In this document: positions 16,650 through 25,296 of the stretch, piece after piece | How positions within the stretch are numbered: the stretch's first letter is position 1 | How the letters are laid out: each line of letters starts with the position of its first letter | Source: Polaromonas sp. | Lineage (GTDB): Bacteria > Pseudomonadota > Gammaproteobacteria > Burkholderiales > Burkholderiaceae_C | DNA length: 64,000 nt | NCBI RefSeq assembly: GCF_012927455.1 | Contig: NZ_JABBPE010000016.1 | Span: 62,001 to 126,000 of the forward strand | Reading direction: 5' to 3' | Made by a program: the position numbers and the translations under genes | The notes under the pieces: model-generated | What the model was told of the DNA's origin: nothing | The model's input: the letters and a program-made list of their open reading frames with translations, nothing else | Database searches by the model: none

Positions 16650-17777
16650 TTAACCCCGGGCGTCGCCACCCACACCGCGCGACGTGCGCGGCGCCTGCGC
16701 CGGCGCGGCGCACTGATGGCACAGCAAGCCGGCAAGCCGGTGCAGCGCCTGCCAGCCGTCCGCGGGCCAGTCGGGCTGTTTGAGTCCCTTGACTATGCCA
16801 TCGACCTTGTGCGCGGCATGCAGCAGGTTGGCCAGCGTGCTGTCGCTGATGTGGGGCAGGACACGCTCGAACAGTTTTTCCTTGGCGCCCCAGACGCGGT
16901 TCTCGCGCAGCGCCATGGGCATGGGCCGACCCGCCTGCAGCGCGTCTTTCACGCGCTTCAGGCTGCGGATGTCTTCGCTCAAAGCCCAATGCACCAGCAC
17001 TTCGGACTCGCCTTCGGATTGCAGGCCGTCGAGCATGCGCGCCACGCGCAGCGCCTGGCCGGCCAGCACGGCTTCGGACAGCTTGAAGACGTCGTAGCGT
17101 GCCACATTGAGCACGGCATTTTCGACCTGGTCAAAACCCAAGATGCCATCACTTGCGTCGCCTCCATTGCTTTTAACCGGGTAGAGCAGTCCCAGCTTCT
17201 GGATTTCCTGGTGCGCCGCCAGCAGGTTGCCCTCGACCCGGTCGGCAAAAAATTGCAGCGTGCGCTGACCCTCTTCGCCAGCGGCGACGCGCTGGCCCTG
17301 CAGCTGCAGGCGCTGGGCAATCCACTGCGGCAGGACGCGGCGCTCAATCGGGTCAAACTTGACGGTGACGCCAAAGCTCTCAAGCGCGCCGAACCACGCG
17401 CCCTTGCTGGTCGCGCTGTCAAGACGGGGCAGCAGCAGCAGCGTCAACGTCGAGTCATCGCCCTGGCTGCGCTCGGCAATCTGTTGCAGAGCCACCGAGC
17501 CATCCTTGCCGGGCTTCCCACTGGGGATGCGTATTTCAACGATCTGCTTATCGGCAAACAGGCTCAGCGAGCCGCCGCTGGCCAACACCTCGCTCCAGTC
17601 AAAATGCGCGCCGGCCACGCTGTGAACCGTGCGTTCGGTGTAGCCATGCTGGCGTGCATGGGCGCGCAGGGCGTCGGCAAATTCCTGCAGCAGCAGGGGC
17701 TCGTCGCCATGTAGGGTGTAGAGGCTTTTCAGGCCGCGCTGCAGGTGCTCGGAAAGTTGGGCGGGAGCCAGGTTCAT
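16650..17777 (-). CDS. holA: DNA polymerase III delta subunit
   Basis: The delta subunit of the clamp loader opens the beta clamp during replication. The protein (about 375 residues from MNLAPAQL) has the family features: SLYTLHGDEPLLLQEFADALR near the start, DWSEVLASGGSLSLFADKQIVEIRIPSGKPGK near residue 80, and the C-terminal helical collar (LFERVLPHISDSTLANLLHAAHKVDGIVKG). I prefer the ATG at 17777 to the longer frame. In related bacteria holA directly follows leuS-lptE; here 2.8 kb carrying lrp, ocd and an arginase gene separates it from lptE. narX follows immediately. Confidence 0.93.
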   Translation of the reverse strand: MNLAPAQLSEHLQRGLKSLYTLHGDEPLLLQEFADALRAHARQHGYTERTVHSVAGAHFDWSEVLASGGSLSLFADKQIVEIRIPSGKPGKDGSVALQQIAERSQGDDSTLTLLLLPRLDSATSKGAWFGALESFGVTVKFDPIERRVLPQWIAQRLQLQGQRVAAGEEGQRTLQFFADRVEGNLLAAHQEIQKLGLLYPVKSNGGDASDGILGFDQVENAVLNVARYDVFKLSEAVLAGQALRVARMLDGLQSEGESEVLVHWALSEDIRSLKRVKDALQAGRPMPMALRENRVWGAKEKLFERVLPHISDSTLANLLHAAHKVDGIVKGLKQPDWPADGWQALHRLAGLLCHQCAAPAQAPRTSRGVGGDARG

Positions 17778-17816
17778 GCGGGGAAGTTTAGCGGCTGGCG
17801 CTGGCGTCAAGCAAAT

Positions 17817-18239
17817 CTAGAGTTTGCTGGTGGAGAGCAGCAGACTGGTCTCGGTATTGGCAATGCCTTCCAGGCGGCGGATGCGCCCGAGCACGCGGTC
17901 AAAAGCCTCCAGGCTGTCGGCACGCAACTCGGCCACGATGTCCCAGCGGCCATTGGTGGTGTGCAGCGCGCTTACGGCCGGGTCGCCGCGCAGGGCGCTG
18001 AGCACCTGGTCGATGCGGTTGCCCTCGACTGCCACCGTCATCAGCGCGCGTATCTGGTGGGCCTCTGCCTGCGGCCTGAGACGGGCCGTGTAGCCCACGA
18101 TGGTGCCATCGGCTTCGAGCTTGTCGAGCCGGTTTTGCACCGTGCCGCGCGACAGGCGCAGCAGCTTGGCCAGTGATGCGACCGAAGCCCGGGCGTTGTC
18201 ACGCAGCAGGGAGATGAGCTGGCGGTCGGTATCGTCCAT
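17817..18239 (-). CDS. Lrp/AsnC family transcriptional regulator
   Basis: A 140-residue regulator with an N-terminal winged helix-turn-helix (DRQLISLLRDNARASVASLAKLLRLSRGTVQNRL) and a C-terminal RAM ligand-binding domain (IRALMTVAVEGN... VSALHTTNGRWDIVAEL). It is transcribed away from ornithine cyclodeaminase and arginase across an AT-rich gap, so it is the obvious candidate to control them in response to an amino acid such as arginine or ornithine. The identity of the effector is inference. It lies between holA and the catabolic genes and appears to belong to the inserted block. Confidence 0.88.
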   Translation of the reverse strand: MDDTDRQLISLLRDNARASVASLAKLLRLSRGTVQNRLDKLEADGTIVGYTARLRPQAEAHQIRALMTVAVEGNRIDQVLSALRGDPAVSALHTTNGRWDIVAELRADSLEAFDRVLGRIRRLEGIANTETSLLLSTSKL

Positions 18240-18444
18240 GCGGTCATCTTAATGACTAAACGCTAATTGTTATTAGCTATTTGCTTAATTTATTAATTGA
18301 ATTGATCAGTTCGCTGACTTTTTTTTAGCGCGCAGGCCTTGCACAATGAGGTTTTGCAAACTCATCGAGCTGCGCGTCGCGCCGGAAAGCGGCCCATCGT
18401 CGGCGTCAAAAAACAGTTAACAGTCCAGCGTCGGGAGACACCAT
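18240..18444. promoter_or_regulatory. AT-rich divergent promoter region between lrp-type gene and ocd
   Basis: This 205-bp gap is markedly more AT-rich than its surroundings from 18250 to 18330. It contains the inverted repeat CTAAT-TGTT-ATTAG at 18263-18276, followed by runs such as TTAATTTATTAATTGAATTG, as expected for an Lrp-family binding region. A GGGAGA ribosome-binding site precedes the ocd ATG. The exact operator and -10 elements cannot be fixed by eye. Confidence 0.45.
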
Positions 18445-19548
18445 ATGGTTGAATACATCGGAATTGAAGGCATACAGCGCATCGTCGGGCGCATCGGGCC
18501 GGCGGCCTTCATCGAAGGGCTGGCGGCCGAAATCGAAACCGATTACCGGCGCTGGAGCGAATTTGACAAATCGGCGCGCCACGCGATTCACTCGCCGGGC
18601 GGCGTCATCGAACTGATGCCGACCAGCGACGGCCAGATGTATTCGTTCAAGTACGTGAATGGCCATCCCAAGAACACGGCAAAGGGTCTGCTGACCGTCA
18701 CGGCTTTCGGCGTGCTGGCTGATGTTGAAACCGGCTACCCGCTGCTGCTGTCCGAGCTGACCGTCACCACGGCGCTGCGCACCGCCGCCATGTCGGCGCT
18801 GGCCGCGCGCTGGCTGGCCCGGCCCGACAGCCGGGTGATGGCGCTGATAGGCAATGGCGCGCAAAGCGAATTTCAGGCGATTGCCTTTGCCCACATGCTG
18901 GGTATTCGCGCGTTCCGGTTGTATGACGTGGACGGCCAGGCCATGAAGAAACTGGCGCGCAACCTGCAAGGCCTGGGCCGGCATGATCTGCAGGTAACGC
19001 TGCACTGCTCTGCGGCCGAAGCTGTGGAAGGCGCCGACATCGTGACCACGGTCACGGCCGACAAGCGCAATGCCACCATCCTGACGCCCGGGATGATCGC
19101 GCCCGGCATGCACCTGAACGCCGTCGGCGGCGACTGCCCCGGCAAGACCGAGTTGCACGCCGACATCCTGCGGCGCCCCGATGCCCGCGTGTTCGTGGAG
19201 TACGAGCCGCAGTCGCGCGTCGAGGGCGAGATCCAGCAGATGCCGGCCGACTTCGCCGTCACCGAGTTTGCCCAGCTGCTCAGCGGCGCGGCGCCGGGCC
19301 GTGCGTCGCCCGCTGAAGTGACGATTTTTGACTCCGTCGGTTTTGCACTGGAAGACTACTCGGCCCTGCGCTACCTGTACAAGCTGCAGCGCCAGCAGGG
19401 CCAGCCGCACAAAATCGACCTGATCCCCCATCTGGAGAATCCAAAAAACCTGTTTGGATTGTTGGCAGCAGGCAACCCCAGCGCAGCCATCACGAAAGCC
19501 GCAGCACGACTTGCAAAATCCCGCACCGCCGAGTTGACAGCACCATGA
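18445..19548 (+). CDS. ocd: Ornithine cyclodeaminase
   Basis: A 367-residue cytoplasmic enzyme of the ornithine cyclodeaminase/mu-crystallin family, which converts L-ornithine to L-proline and ammonia using bound NAD. The NAD-binding Rossmann motif is RVMALIGNGAQSEFQAIAF near residue 130. The segments DIVTTVTADKRNATILTPGM and HLNAVGGDCPGKTELH match true ornithine cyclodeaminases. The start has a GGGAGA ribosome-binding site. Its stop overlaps the arginase ATG as ATGA, so arginine-derived ornithine would be channelled to proline by co-expressed enzymes. Confidence 0.92.
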   Translation: MVEYIGIEGIQRIVGRIGPAAFIEGLAAEIETDYRRWSEFDKSARHAIHSPGGVIELMPTSDGQMYSFKYVNGHPKNTAKGLLTVTAFGVLADVETGYPLLLSELTVTTALRTAAMSALAARWLARPDSRVMALIGNGAQSEFQAIAFAHMLGIRAFRLYDVDGQAMKKLARNLQGLGRHDLQVTLHCSAAEAVEGADIVTTVTADKRNATILTPGMIAPGMHLNAVGGDCPGKTELHADILRRPDARVFVEYEPQSRVEGEIQQMPADFAVTEFAQLLSGAAPGRASPAEVTIFDSVGFALEDYSALRYLYKLQRQQGQPHKIDLIPHLENPKNLFGLLAAGNPSAAITKAAARLAKSRTAELTAP

Positions 19549-20459
19549 CGCAGCGCATCCGGCTCATAGGCGCGCCCACCGACATCGGCGCCGGCACGCG
19601 CGGCGCCTCCATGGGCCCCGAGGCCTTGCGCGTCGCCGGGCTGCAGTCGACGCTGCAAGGCCATGGCCTGAACGTGACGGACCAGGGCAACCTGAGCGGG
19701 CCGGCCAACCCCTGGCAGGCCGCCAGCAACGGCTACCGGCATCTGGCCGAGGTGGCGGCTTGGAACCGGGTGGTGCACGAGGCCGTGCATCTGGCCTTGA
19801 GTGCGGACGAGATGCCTTTGCTGCTGGGCGGCGACCACTGCCTGGCGATTGGCTCCATCAGTGCCGTGGCGCGCCACTGCCGCAAGACCGGTCAAAACCT
19901 GCGCGTGCTGTGGCTGGACGCGCATGCCGATTTCAACACCAACACCCTGACGCCCAGCGGCAACACGCACGGCATGCCGGTGGCAGTGCTGTGCGGCCAG
20001 GGGCCACCCGAGCTGACCGGCATTGGCGGCAGTACGCCGGCGATTGCGCCTTCGGCGGTGCGGCAGATCGGCATTCGCAGCGTGGACGCGGGCGAAAAAC
20101 GCCTGATCCGGCAATTGGGTCTGGAAGTGTTCGACATGCGCTACATCGATGAAATGGGCATGCGCCAGACCATGGAAGCGGCGCTGGCCGGCATGGACGA
20201 GAACACCCACCTGCATGTGAGCTTTGACGTCGACTTTCTGGACGCCAGCTTCGCGCCTGGCGTGGGCACCGCCGTCAAGGGCGGACCGACCTACCGCGAA
20301 GCCCAGTTGTGCATGGAAATGATTGCCGACACCGGCCGCATGGGCTCGCTCGACGTGATGGAGCTGAATCCCGCGCTGGACGTGCGCAACGGCACAGCCG
20401 AGGTCGCGTTGGACCTGATTGAAAGCCTGTTCGGTAAGAGCACGTTAATGCGGCGCTGA
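19545..20459 (+). CDS. rocF: Arginase
   Basis: A 304-residue enzyme of the ureohydrolase family that hydrolyses arginine to ornithine and urea. The manganese ligands are visible: His98 in GGDHCL, Asp125/His127/Asp129 in LDAHADFN, and Asp228/Asp230 in SFDVDFLD. The ordered start GAPTDIGAGTRGASMGPEALR and the motif FAPGVGTAVKGG favour arginase over agmatinase. It overlaps ocd by four bases. It faces lptE convergently, with a repeat element between the two stops. Substrate choice within the family is well supported by the ocd partner. Confidence 0.92.
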   Translation: MTQRIRLIGAPTDIGAGTRGASMGPEALRVAGLQSTLQGHGLNVTDQGNLSGPANPWQAASNGYRHLAEVAAWNRVVHEAVHLALSADEMPLLLGGDHCLAIGSISAVARHCRKTGQNLRVLWLDAHADFNTNTLTPSGNTHGMPVAVLCGQGPPELTGIGGSTPAIAPSAVRQIGIRSVDAGEKRLIRQLGLEVFDMRYIDEMGMRQTMEAALAGMDENTHLHVSFDVDFLDASFAPGVGTAVKGGPTYREAQLCMEMIADTGRMGSLDVMELNPALDVRNGTAEVALDLIESLFGKSTLMRR

Positions 20460-20476
20460 TTTTTCCGACTCGCCGT

Positions 20477-20530
20477 ATGCTATTAAATTCATAGCTGCTT
20501 GCGCCCGCATTCATTGGGCTACAGGGCTAT
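20477..20530 (-). repeat. Gene-end repeat, copy 1 (rocF/lptE junction)
   Basis: This copy reads GCTATTAAATTCATAGC, then GCGCCC, then TTGGGCTACAGGGCTATTTT on the plus strand. Two small hairpins are possible: GCTAT/ATAGC and GCCC/GGGC. It sits in the 101-bp convergent gap. Six further copies occur at 27342, 32248, 41507, 46198, 57750 and 59347. Relative to the copies at 27342, 32248, 46198, 57750 and 59347 it is inverted. Confidence 0.85.
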
Positions 20531-20560
20531 TTTATCCCTGAAACGGGCGCAGTAGCAGTC

Positions 20561-21067
20561 CTAGATCTCTTTCACCGCAGCCAGTCGCCGCAGCACCTGC
20601 TGGACGATGTCGCTTTGCATGTCGCGGTACAGCAAGCCTTCCTCGGCTTCCTTGGCCAGCACCGCCGTTTCGTTAAAGCTGATGTCGCGCTGCAGCGCAA
20701 TGTCGGCGTCGGGAATCAACTCCTTGCCGGCCAGCGTGCGCAGCCTGAAACGAAAGCGCAAGCGCAGCTGAAACTCGCGCACCTGCCCGGCGGTGTTCAG
20801 GCTGAGCACCACCTTTTCACGCTGCTCGGACAGCACCTCCAGAACGACTTGCGCCTGGTTGATCTGCGCGGAATCGGAAATCACCTTGACCTTGCCGGTG
20901 GCCTGCAGCGAGCGGCGCAGTTCCACGCCCAGTGGTGAAGTTTCGGCAATCGCGCTGTACAGCGTGGAGAAGGCGAAGTTGGGCGCCTTGCGCGGGGCAA
21001 AGCCGCAGCCCGCCAGGCTCAGGGCGGCGGCGGAAGCCATCAGGGACAGGGTAGCGCGACGCTGCAT
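20561..21067 (-). CDS. lptE: LPS-assembly lipoprotein LptE
   Basis: A 168-residue outer-membrane lipoprotein that plugs the LptD barrel for lipopolysaccharide insertion. From the ATG at 21067 the protein starts MQRRATLSLMASAAALSLAGCGF, a signal peptide with the lipobox LAGC. The mature part has the LptE pattern (FSTLYSAI..., SPLGVELRRSL, then a region of alternating beta strands with GQVREFQLRLRFRFRL). A longer frame exists but would bury the signal peptide. It lies 34 bases after leuS, the conserved order, but the usual next gene, holA, is displaced by 2.8 kb. Confidence 0.92.
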   Translation of the reverse strand: MQRRATLSLMASAAALSLAGCGFAPRKAPNFAFSTLYSAIAETSPLGVELRRSLQATGKVKVISDSAQINQAQVVLEVLSEQREKVVLSLNTAGQVREFQLRLRFRFRLRTLAGKELIPDADIALQRDISFNETAVLAKEAEEGLLYRDMQSDIVQQVLRRLAAVKEI

Positions 21068-21101
21068 GGTGGGCCTTATTGCAATATGAGCGGAATGGGG
21101 T

Positions 21102-23750
21102 TCAGACAACGATGTTGACCAGGCGGCCCGGCACCACGATGACCTTCTTGGCCGGCGCTCCCTGGGCCTGCTTGAGAAAAACCTCAGTAGCCAGCGCGGC
21201 GACCTCGATCGCCGCCTTGTCAGCACTCGCCGGGACCGTGACAGAGCCGCGCAGCTTGCCGTTGATCTGCAGCATCAGTTCGATCTCGTCTTGCACCAGC
21301 GCGGAGGCATCGACTTCGGGCCAAGGGGCGTCGAGCAGATCGCCGTACTGCGCGGCGTAGCCCAGTTCTGGCCACAGTGCATGGGTCACGTGCGGCGTCA
21401 CCGGGTACAGGCAGCGCAGCAGGATGCCAAAGCCTTCGCGCAGTGCCGCCACGGACGCTGCTGACGTCTCGCCCTTGAAGTTTTCAAGCGCGTTAAGCAG
21501 CTTCATGCCGCCAGAGACTACGGTGTTGTACTGCATGCGCTGGTAGTCGTAGTCGACCTGCTTGAGCACGCTGTGCACTTCGAACCTGAGCGCCCTGGTT
21601 TCCTTATCAAAAGTGGCTGCAGCGCACGGAAAATGGACGCCACCAGCTCCTGAATTCATAGCGTTAAGCCTGACGCCGAAATTCCAGACGCGACGCAAAA
21701 AGCGATAAGAGCCCTCGACGCCTGCATCGTTCCACTCCAGCGTGGCCTCGGGCGGCGCGGTAAACATGGTGTACAGGCGCGCGGTGTCGGCGCCGTATTT
21801 CTCGATCAGGTCCTGTGGGTCGACGCCGTTGTTCTTGCTCTTGCTCATGGTTCCCACGCCTTCGTAGGCCACCAGGGAGCCATCACGCCTGAGCCGGGCC
21901 GTCGTGACCTTGCCGTGTTCGTCGGGCACATCGTCCACATCGGCCGGCCAAAAATACTCGACGCCGCCCCGTTCGCCCTTGCGCGAATAGATGTGGTTAA
22001 GCACCATGCCCTGCGTCAGCAGTTTGGTGAAGGGCTCGTCGATCTTCACCAGACCGAGGTCACGCATGACCTTGGTCCAGAAGCGCGCATACAGCAGGTG
22101 CAGGATGGCGTGTTCGATGCCGCCTATGTACTGGTCCATCGGCATCCAGTAGTCGGCGCCTGCGCCGACCATGGCCTGCTCGTTCTTCGGGTCGCAGTAG
22201 CGCATGTAGTACCACGACGAATCGACAAAGGTGTCCATGGTGTCGGTCTCGCGCCGCGCCGCTTTGCCGCAGATCGGGCATACCACGCCGGCGTGAAAGC
22301 CTTCGTGCTGGTGCAGCGGGTTGCCGGATCCGTCGGGCACGCAATCCAGCGGCAGCACCACGGGCAGATCTTTTTCAGGCACCGGCACGGCGCCGTGTTC
22401 ATCGCAGTGGATGATGGGAATCGGCGTGCCCCAGTAGCGCTGGCGGCTCATGCCCCAGTCACGCAGGCGCCAGGTGGTTTTTCTCTCACCCAGGCCAAGG
22501 GCCGCCAGGTCAGCGGCGACCGCATCGACGCAGGCCCGGAAGCCCAGGCCATCGTATTTGCCGGAGTGGATGGCCACGCCCTGCTGCTTATCGGCATACC
22601 AGTCGGCCCAGGCTTCGGTGCTGAAAGGCTGGCCGTTCACGTCGGTCACCTGCTTGATCGGCAGGCCGTATTTGTTGGCGAACTCGAAGTCGCGCTCGTC
22701 ATGCGCCGGCACGCCCATCACCGCGCCGTCGCCGTAGCTCATCAGCACGTAGTTGCCGACCCACACCTCGACCTGCTCGCCACTCAAAGGATGCGAGACG
22801 AACAGGCCGGTGCGCTGGCCCTTTTTCTCTTGCGTGGCCAGTTCTGCTTCGGTGGTACCACCGGATTTGCATTCTTCGATGAAGGCGGCGAGGGCGGGAT
22901 TGGTGGCCGCAGCATGCAGCGCCAGCGGGTGCTCGGGCGCCACGGCGCAAAACGTCACGCCCATGATGGTGTCGGTACGCGTGGTGAAGACATACATCTT
23001 GCCGTCGCCGATCAGCGCACCGGACGCGTCTTTAATGTCGTGCACAAAGGCAAAGCGTACGCCTTCGCTTTTGCCGATCCAGTTTTGCTGCATCAGCTTG
23101 ACGCGCTCGGGCCAGCCGGGCAGCTTGTGCTGCACGCTGCCCAGCAGCTCTTCAGCGTAGTCGGTGATCTTCAGGTAGTAGCCCGGAATCTCGCGCTTTT
23201 CGACCACCGCGCCGGTGCGCCAGCCCTTGCCGTCAATCACCTGCTCGTTGGCCAGCACGGTCTGGTCGACCGGGTCCCAGTTCACCACCTGGGTCTTGCG
23301 GTAGGCAATACCTTTTTCCAGCATCTTCAAGAACAGCCACTGGTTCCACTTGTAGTAGGCCGGGTCGCAGGTGGTGACCTCACGGCTCCAGTCGATGGCC
23401 AGCCCCATCGCCTGCATCTGCTTTTTCATGTAAGCGATGTTGTCGTAAGTCCATTGCGCGGGCGGCACGCCGTTTTTCATGGCGGCGTTTTCAGCGGGCA
23501 GGCCGAACGCGTCCCAGCCCATCGGCATGAGCACGTTGTAGCCCTTCATGCGCAGGTAGCGCGTGAGCATGTCGTTGATGGTGTAGTTGCGCACATGGCC
23601 CATGTGCAGCTTGCCGCTGGGGTAAGGCAGCATGGAACAGGCGTAGTACTTTTGACGGGTCGCGTCTTCGCTCACGCGGTAAGCGTCGGCGGCGGTCCAG
23701 TGGGCTTGCGCGCTGCGCTCTACGTCTAGGGGCTTGTAGGTGTCTTGCAT
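21102..23750 (-). CDS. leuS: Leucyl-tRNA synthetase
   Basis: An 882-residue class I aminoacyl-tRNA synthetase that charges tRNA-Leu. The HIGH-type motif is HMGH (residues 49-52, in [12 protein letters not shown]). The KMSKS-type motif is [11 protein letters not shown] near residue 635. The editing domain ([21 protein letters not shown]) is present and should remove mischarged residues. I chose ATG 23750 ([18 protein letters not shown]), which matches the family start, rather than an upstream in-frame codon. It is followed by lptE. A 604-codon antisense frame inside it is a shadow. Confidence 0.97.
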   Translation of the reverse strand: MQDTYKPLDVERSAQAHWTAADAYRVSEDATRQKYYACSMLPYPSGKLHMGHVRNYTINDMLTRYLRMKGYNVLMPMGWDAFGLPAENAAMKNGVPPAQWTYDNIAYMKKQMQAMGLAIDWSREVTTCDPAYYKWNQWLFLKMLEKGIAYRKTQVVNWDPVDQTVLANEQVIDGKGWRTGAVVEKREIPGYYLKITDYAEELLGSVQHKLPGWPERVKLMQQNWIGKSEGVRFAFVHDIKDASGALIGDGKMYVFTTRTDTIMGVTFCAVAPEHPLALHAAATNPALAAFIEECKSGGTTEAELATQEKKGQRTGLFVSHPLSGEQVEVWVGNYVLMSYGDGAVMGVPAHDERDFEFANKYGLPIKQVTDVNGQPFSTEAWADWYADKQQGVAIHSGKYDGLGFRACVDAVAADLAALGLGERKTTWRLRDWGMSRQRYWGTPIPIIHCDEHGAVPVPEKDLPVVLPLDCVPDGSGNPLHQHEGFHAGVVCPICGKAARRETDTMDTFVDSSWYYMRYCDPKNEQAMVGAGADYWMPMDQYIGGIEHAILHLLYARFWTKVMRDLGLVKIDEPFTKLLTQGMVLNHIYSRKGERGGVEYFWPADVDDVPDEHGKVTTARLRRDGSLVAYEGVGTMSKSKNNGVDPQDLIEKYGADTARLYTMFTAPPEATLEWNDAGVEGSYRFLRRVWNFGVRLNAMNSGAGGVHFPCAAATFDKETRALRFEVHSVLKQVDYDYQRMQYNTVVSGGMKLLNALENFKGETSAASVAALREGFGILLRCLYPVTPHVTHALWPELGYAAQYGDLLDAPWPEVDASALVQDEIELMLQINGKLRGSVTVPASADKAAIEVAALATEVFLKQAQGAPAKKVIVVPGRLVNIVV

Positions 23751-23831
23751 GAATAGGTCACCCGAGGCTTTCACTTAGCCGGGGAGCACGGTACTTTCGG
23801 GCGGTTAATGACAGCGGAAAAACGGGAAAAC

Positions 23832-23855
23832 GGGGAAAAGGCCCAGCCGGGCCTG
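23832..23855 (-). terminator. Likely intrinsic terminator after exbD
   Basis: On the minus strand, GGCCC-GGCT-GGGCC is followed by TTTTCCCCGTTTT. It lies 40 bases past the exbD stop and 80 bases before leuS. The stem is short and the T-run interrupted, so strength is uncertain. Confidence 0.45.
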
Positions 23856-23896
23856 CCGCTCTTCCAGTTCCTGGAAATTATGCTTTCGCCGCAATT

Positions 23897-24325
23897 TTAC
23901 GGGCGGGCCGCAGGCGGGGGCTCGGCCACGAAACCGATGCGGTTCAGACCGGCTTTTTGCGCCACGCCCATCACCGTCACGACCTTGCCATAGGGTACGG
24001 CTTCGTCGGCGCGCAACTGCACCTCGGTGTCGGGGTTCTGGCCGGCGGTTTGCGCCAGCTGGCGGGCCAGCTCGTCCAGCTGAAGCGCTTTGTCATTGAG
24101 AAAGGTCTGGCCCGATTTGTCGACCACCAGCGTGACAAACTCGGGCGTATCAACCGGTTTGGCCGCATCGCTTTTGGGCAGATCGAGCCGGATAGCACTG
24201 GCCAGCAAGGGCGCCGTGATGATGAAAATGACTACCAGCACCAGCATCACATCGACCAGCGGCGTGACGTTAATCTCGCTGATGGGCTGGGGCCCCGGCG
24301 TGCGTTCGAGGCGGCCGAAAGTCAT
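23897..24325 (-). CDS. exbD: ExbD/TolR family biopolymer transport protein
   Basis: A 142-residue inner-membrane protein with one N-terminal membrane helix (VDVMLVLVVIFIITAPLL, about residues 26-43) preceded by ISEINVTPLVD. The helix carries the conserved proton-path aspartate. The periplasmic part is the usual ExbD/TolR domain. With ExbB it forms the proton channel that energises TonB-dependent transport or the Tol system. A copy of a GC-rich repeat ends four bases before the ATG and places GGGGG within ribosome-binding distance. ExbD and TolR cannot be separated on this sequence alone; no tonB or tolA is visible nearby. Confidence 0.88.
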   Translation of the reverse strand: MTFGRLERTPGPQPISEINVTPLVDVMLVLVVIFIITAPLLASAIRLDLPKSDAAKPVDTPEFVTLVVDKSGQTFLNDKALQLDELARQLAQTAGQNPDTEVQLRADEAVPYGKVVTVMGVAQKAGLNRIGFVAEPPPAARP

Positions 24326-24329
24326 AGAA

Positions 24330-24405
24330 CCCCCACGCTTGTCGCTTCGAGTACTGCGCTGCCCCCCCGGGAGGCTATTTTTCCTAGGGGCGGCTCGGCG
24401 GAAAA
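24330..24405 (-). repeat. GC-rich repeat B, copy A (between exbB and exbD)
   Basis: This copy begins CCCCCACGCTTGTCGCTTCG and continues with GCTGCCCCCCCGGGAGGC and GGGGCGGCTCGGCG, matching the copies at 25099, 25183 and 40705 with substitutions. On the minus strand it ends AAGCGTGGGGG five bases before the exbD ATG. Confidence 0.85.
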
Positions 24406-24422
24406 ATGCTGGGCTAGCAGCG

Positions 24423-25088
24423 TCATGCCCGGCTCGCTTGCTTCAGCGTGGCAGAGGATGCCAGCAGCTCCCGCAAATCGCGCGCAAAGCCTTCGAGGTC
24501 GGCTTCGATGCGCCCGATGTGGCGGCCAAAGATGTTGTAGGCCAGCACGGCGGGGATCGCTACCGCTAAGCCGGCTGCCGTCATGATGAGGGCCTCGCCG
24601 ACCGGGCCCGAGACCTTGTCAATGGTGATCTGCCCGGCCGACGCCATGCCAACCAGCGCATGGTAGATGCCCCAGACGGTGCCCAGCAGGCCGACGAAGG
24701 GCGCGGTGGAGCCCACGGTGGCCAGCAAGACCTGGCCAAATTGCAGCTTGTTCAGCACGCCATGCAGGGCGTCGCGCAGCACGCGGGTAAGCTGCTGCGC
24801 TAGGTCGCCGCTGCAGGCCAAGGTGGCGCTGGGCTGAATGCGGGTAGCGGCAATCAGCGGCAGCACCAGCGCCTCGCGGTCAAACGCGGCGACTTTTTCG
24901 CCGGCTTCTTCGACCGACGCCGACTGCCAGAAAGCCGCCGTACTGCGCGCCACGTCGCCCACGGCGCGGTGCAGCAGCCAGCCCTTCCACAGGATCACGA
25001 CCCAGCTGGCCACCGACATCGCCAGCAACAGCACCGCGACCAGCTGGCTGACAACGCCGCCTTGGGTCATGAGGCTGAAGAAGTTCAC
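24423..25088 (-). CDS. exbB: MotA/TolQ/ExbB proton channel family protein
   Basis: A 221-residue inner-membrane protein with three membrane segments (about residues 14-33, 110-135 and 150-175) and the family block TAPFVGLLGTVWGIYHAL, AAGLAVAIPAVLAYN. It is the partner of ExbD in the proton-driven motor complex. The start is a GTG at 25088 (MNFFSLMTQGG), chosen because homologues begin this way; an internal ATG lies 18 bases further in. Ten bases before the GTG, GGGGG from repeat B could act as the ribosome-binding site. It is cotranscribed with exbD. Confidence 0.9.
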   Translation of the reverse strand: MNFFSLMTQGGVVSQLVAVLLLAMSVASWVVILWKGWLLHRAVGDVARSTAAFWQSASVEEAGEKVAAFDREALVLPLIAATRIQPSATLACSGDLAQQLTRVLRDALHGVLNKLQFGQVLLATVGSTAPFVGLLGTVWGIYHALVGMASAGQITIDKVSGPVGEALIMTAAGLAVAIPAVLAYNIFGRHIGRIEADLEGFARDLRELLASSATLKQASRA

Positions 25089-25098
25089 CGGAATGTGG

Positions 25099-25283
25099 CC
25101 CCCACGCTTGCCACTGCGTGTGCTGCGCTGCCCCCCGAGGGGGCTGAACTCCGCTTGGGGCGGCCCGGCGCTCCGTTCTTGGCCCCCACGCTTGCCACTG
25201 CGTGTGCTGTGCTATCCCCCGAAGGGGCTGAACTCCGCTTGGGGCGGCTCGGCGCTCCGTTCGGCGCCCCCACGCTGGTCGGG
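25099..25283 (-). repeat. GC-rich repeat B, tandem copies B, C and a fragment (between dapB and exbB)
   Basis: Two near-identical units of about 84 bp lie head to tail at 25099-25182 and 25183-25265. Each starts CCCCCACGCTTGCCACTGCG and carries a CCCCCGAGGGGG-type palindrome and CTTGGGGCGGC(C/T)CGGCGCTCCG. A third start, CCCCCACGCTGGTCGGGGCG, begins at 25267 and breaks off before the dapB stop. The units fill nearly the whole 208-bp gap. Confidence 0.92.
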
Positions 25284-25296
25284 GCGCGCGCCGCGC

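Noticed and set aside
21915..23729. 604-codon open frame antisense to leuS
   Set aside because: Shadow of the leuS coding frame; composition rich in His/Gly/Val without any domain, while leuS has HMGH and MSKS motifs in place.
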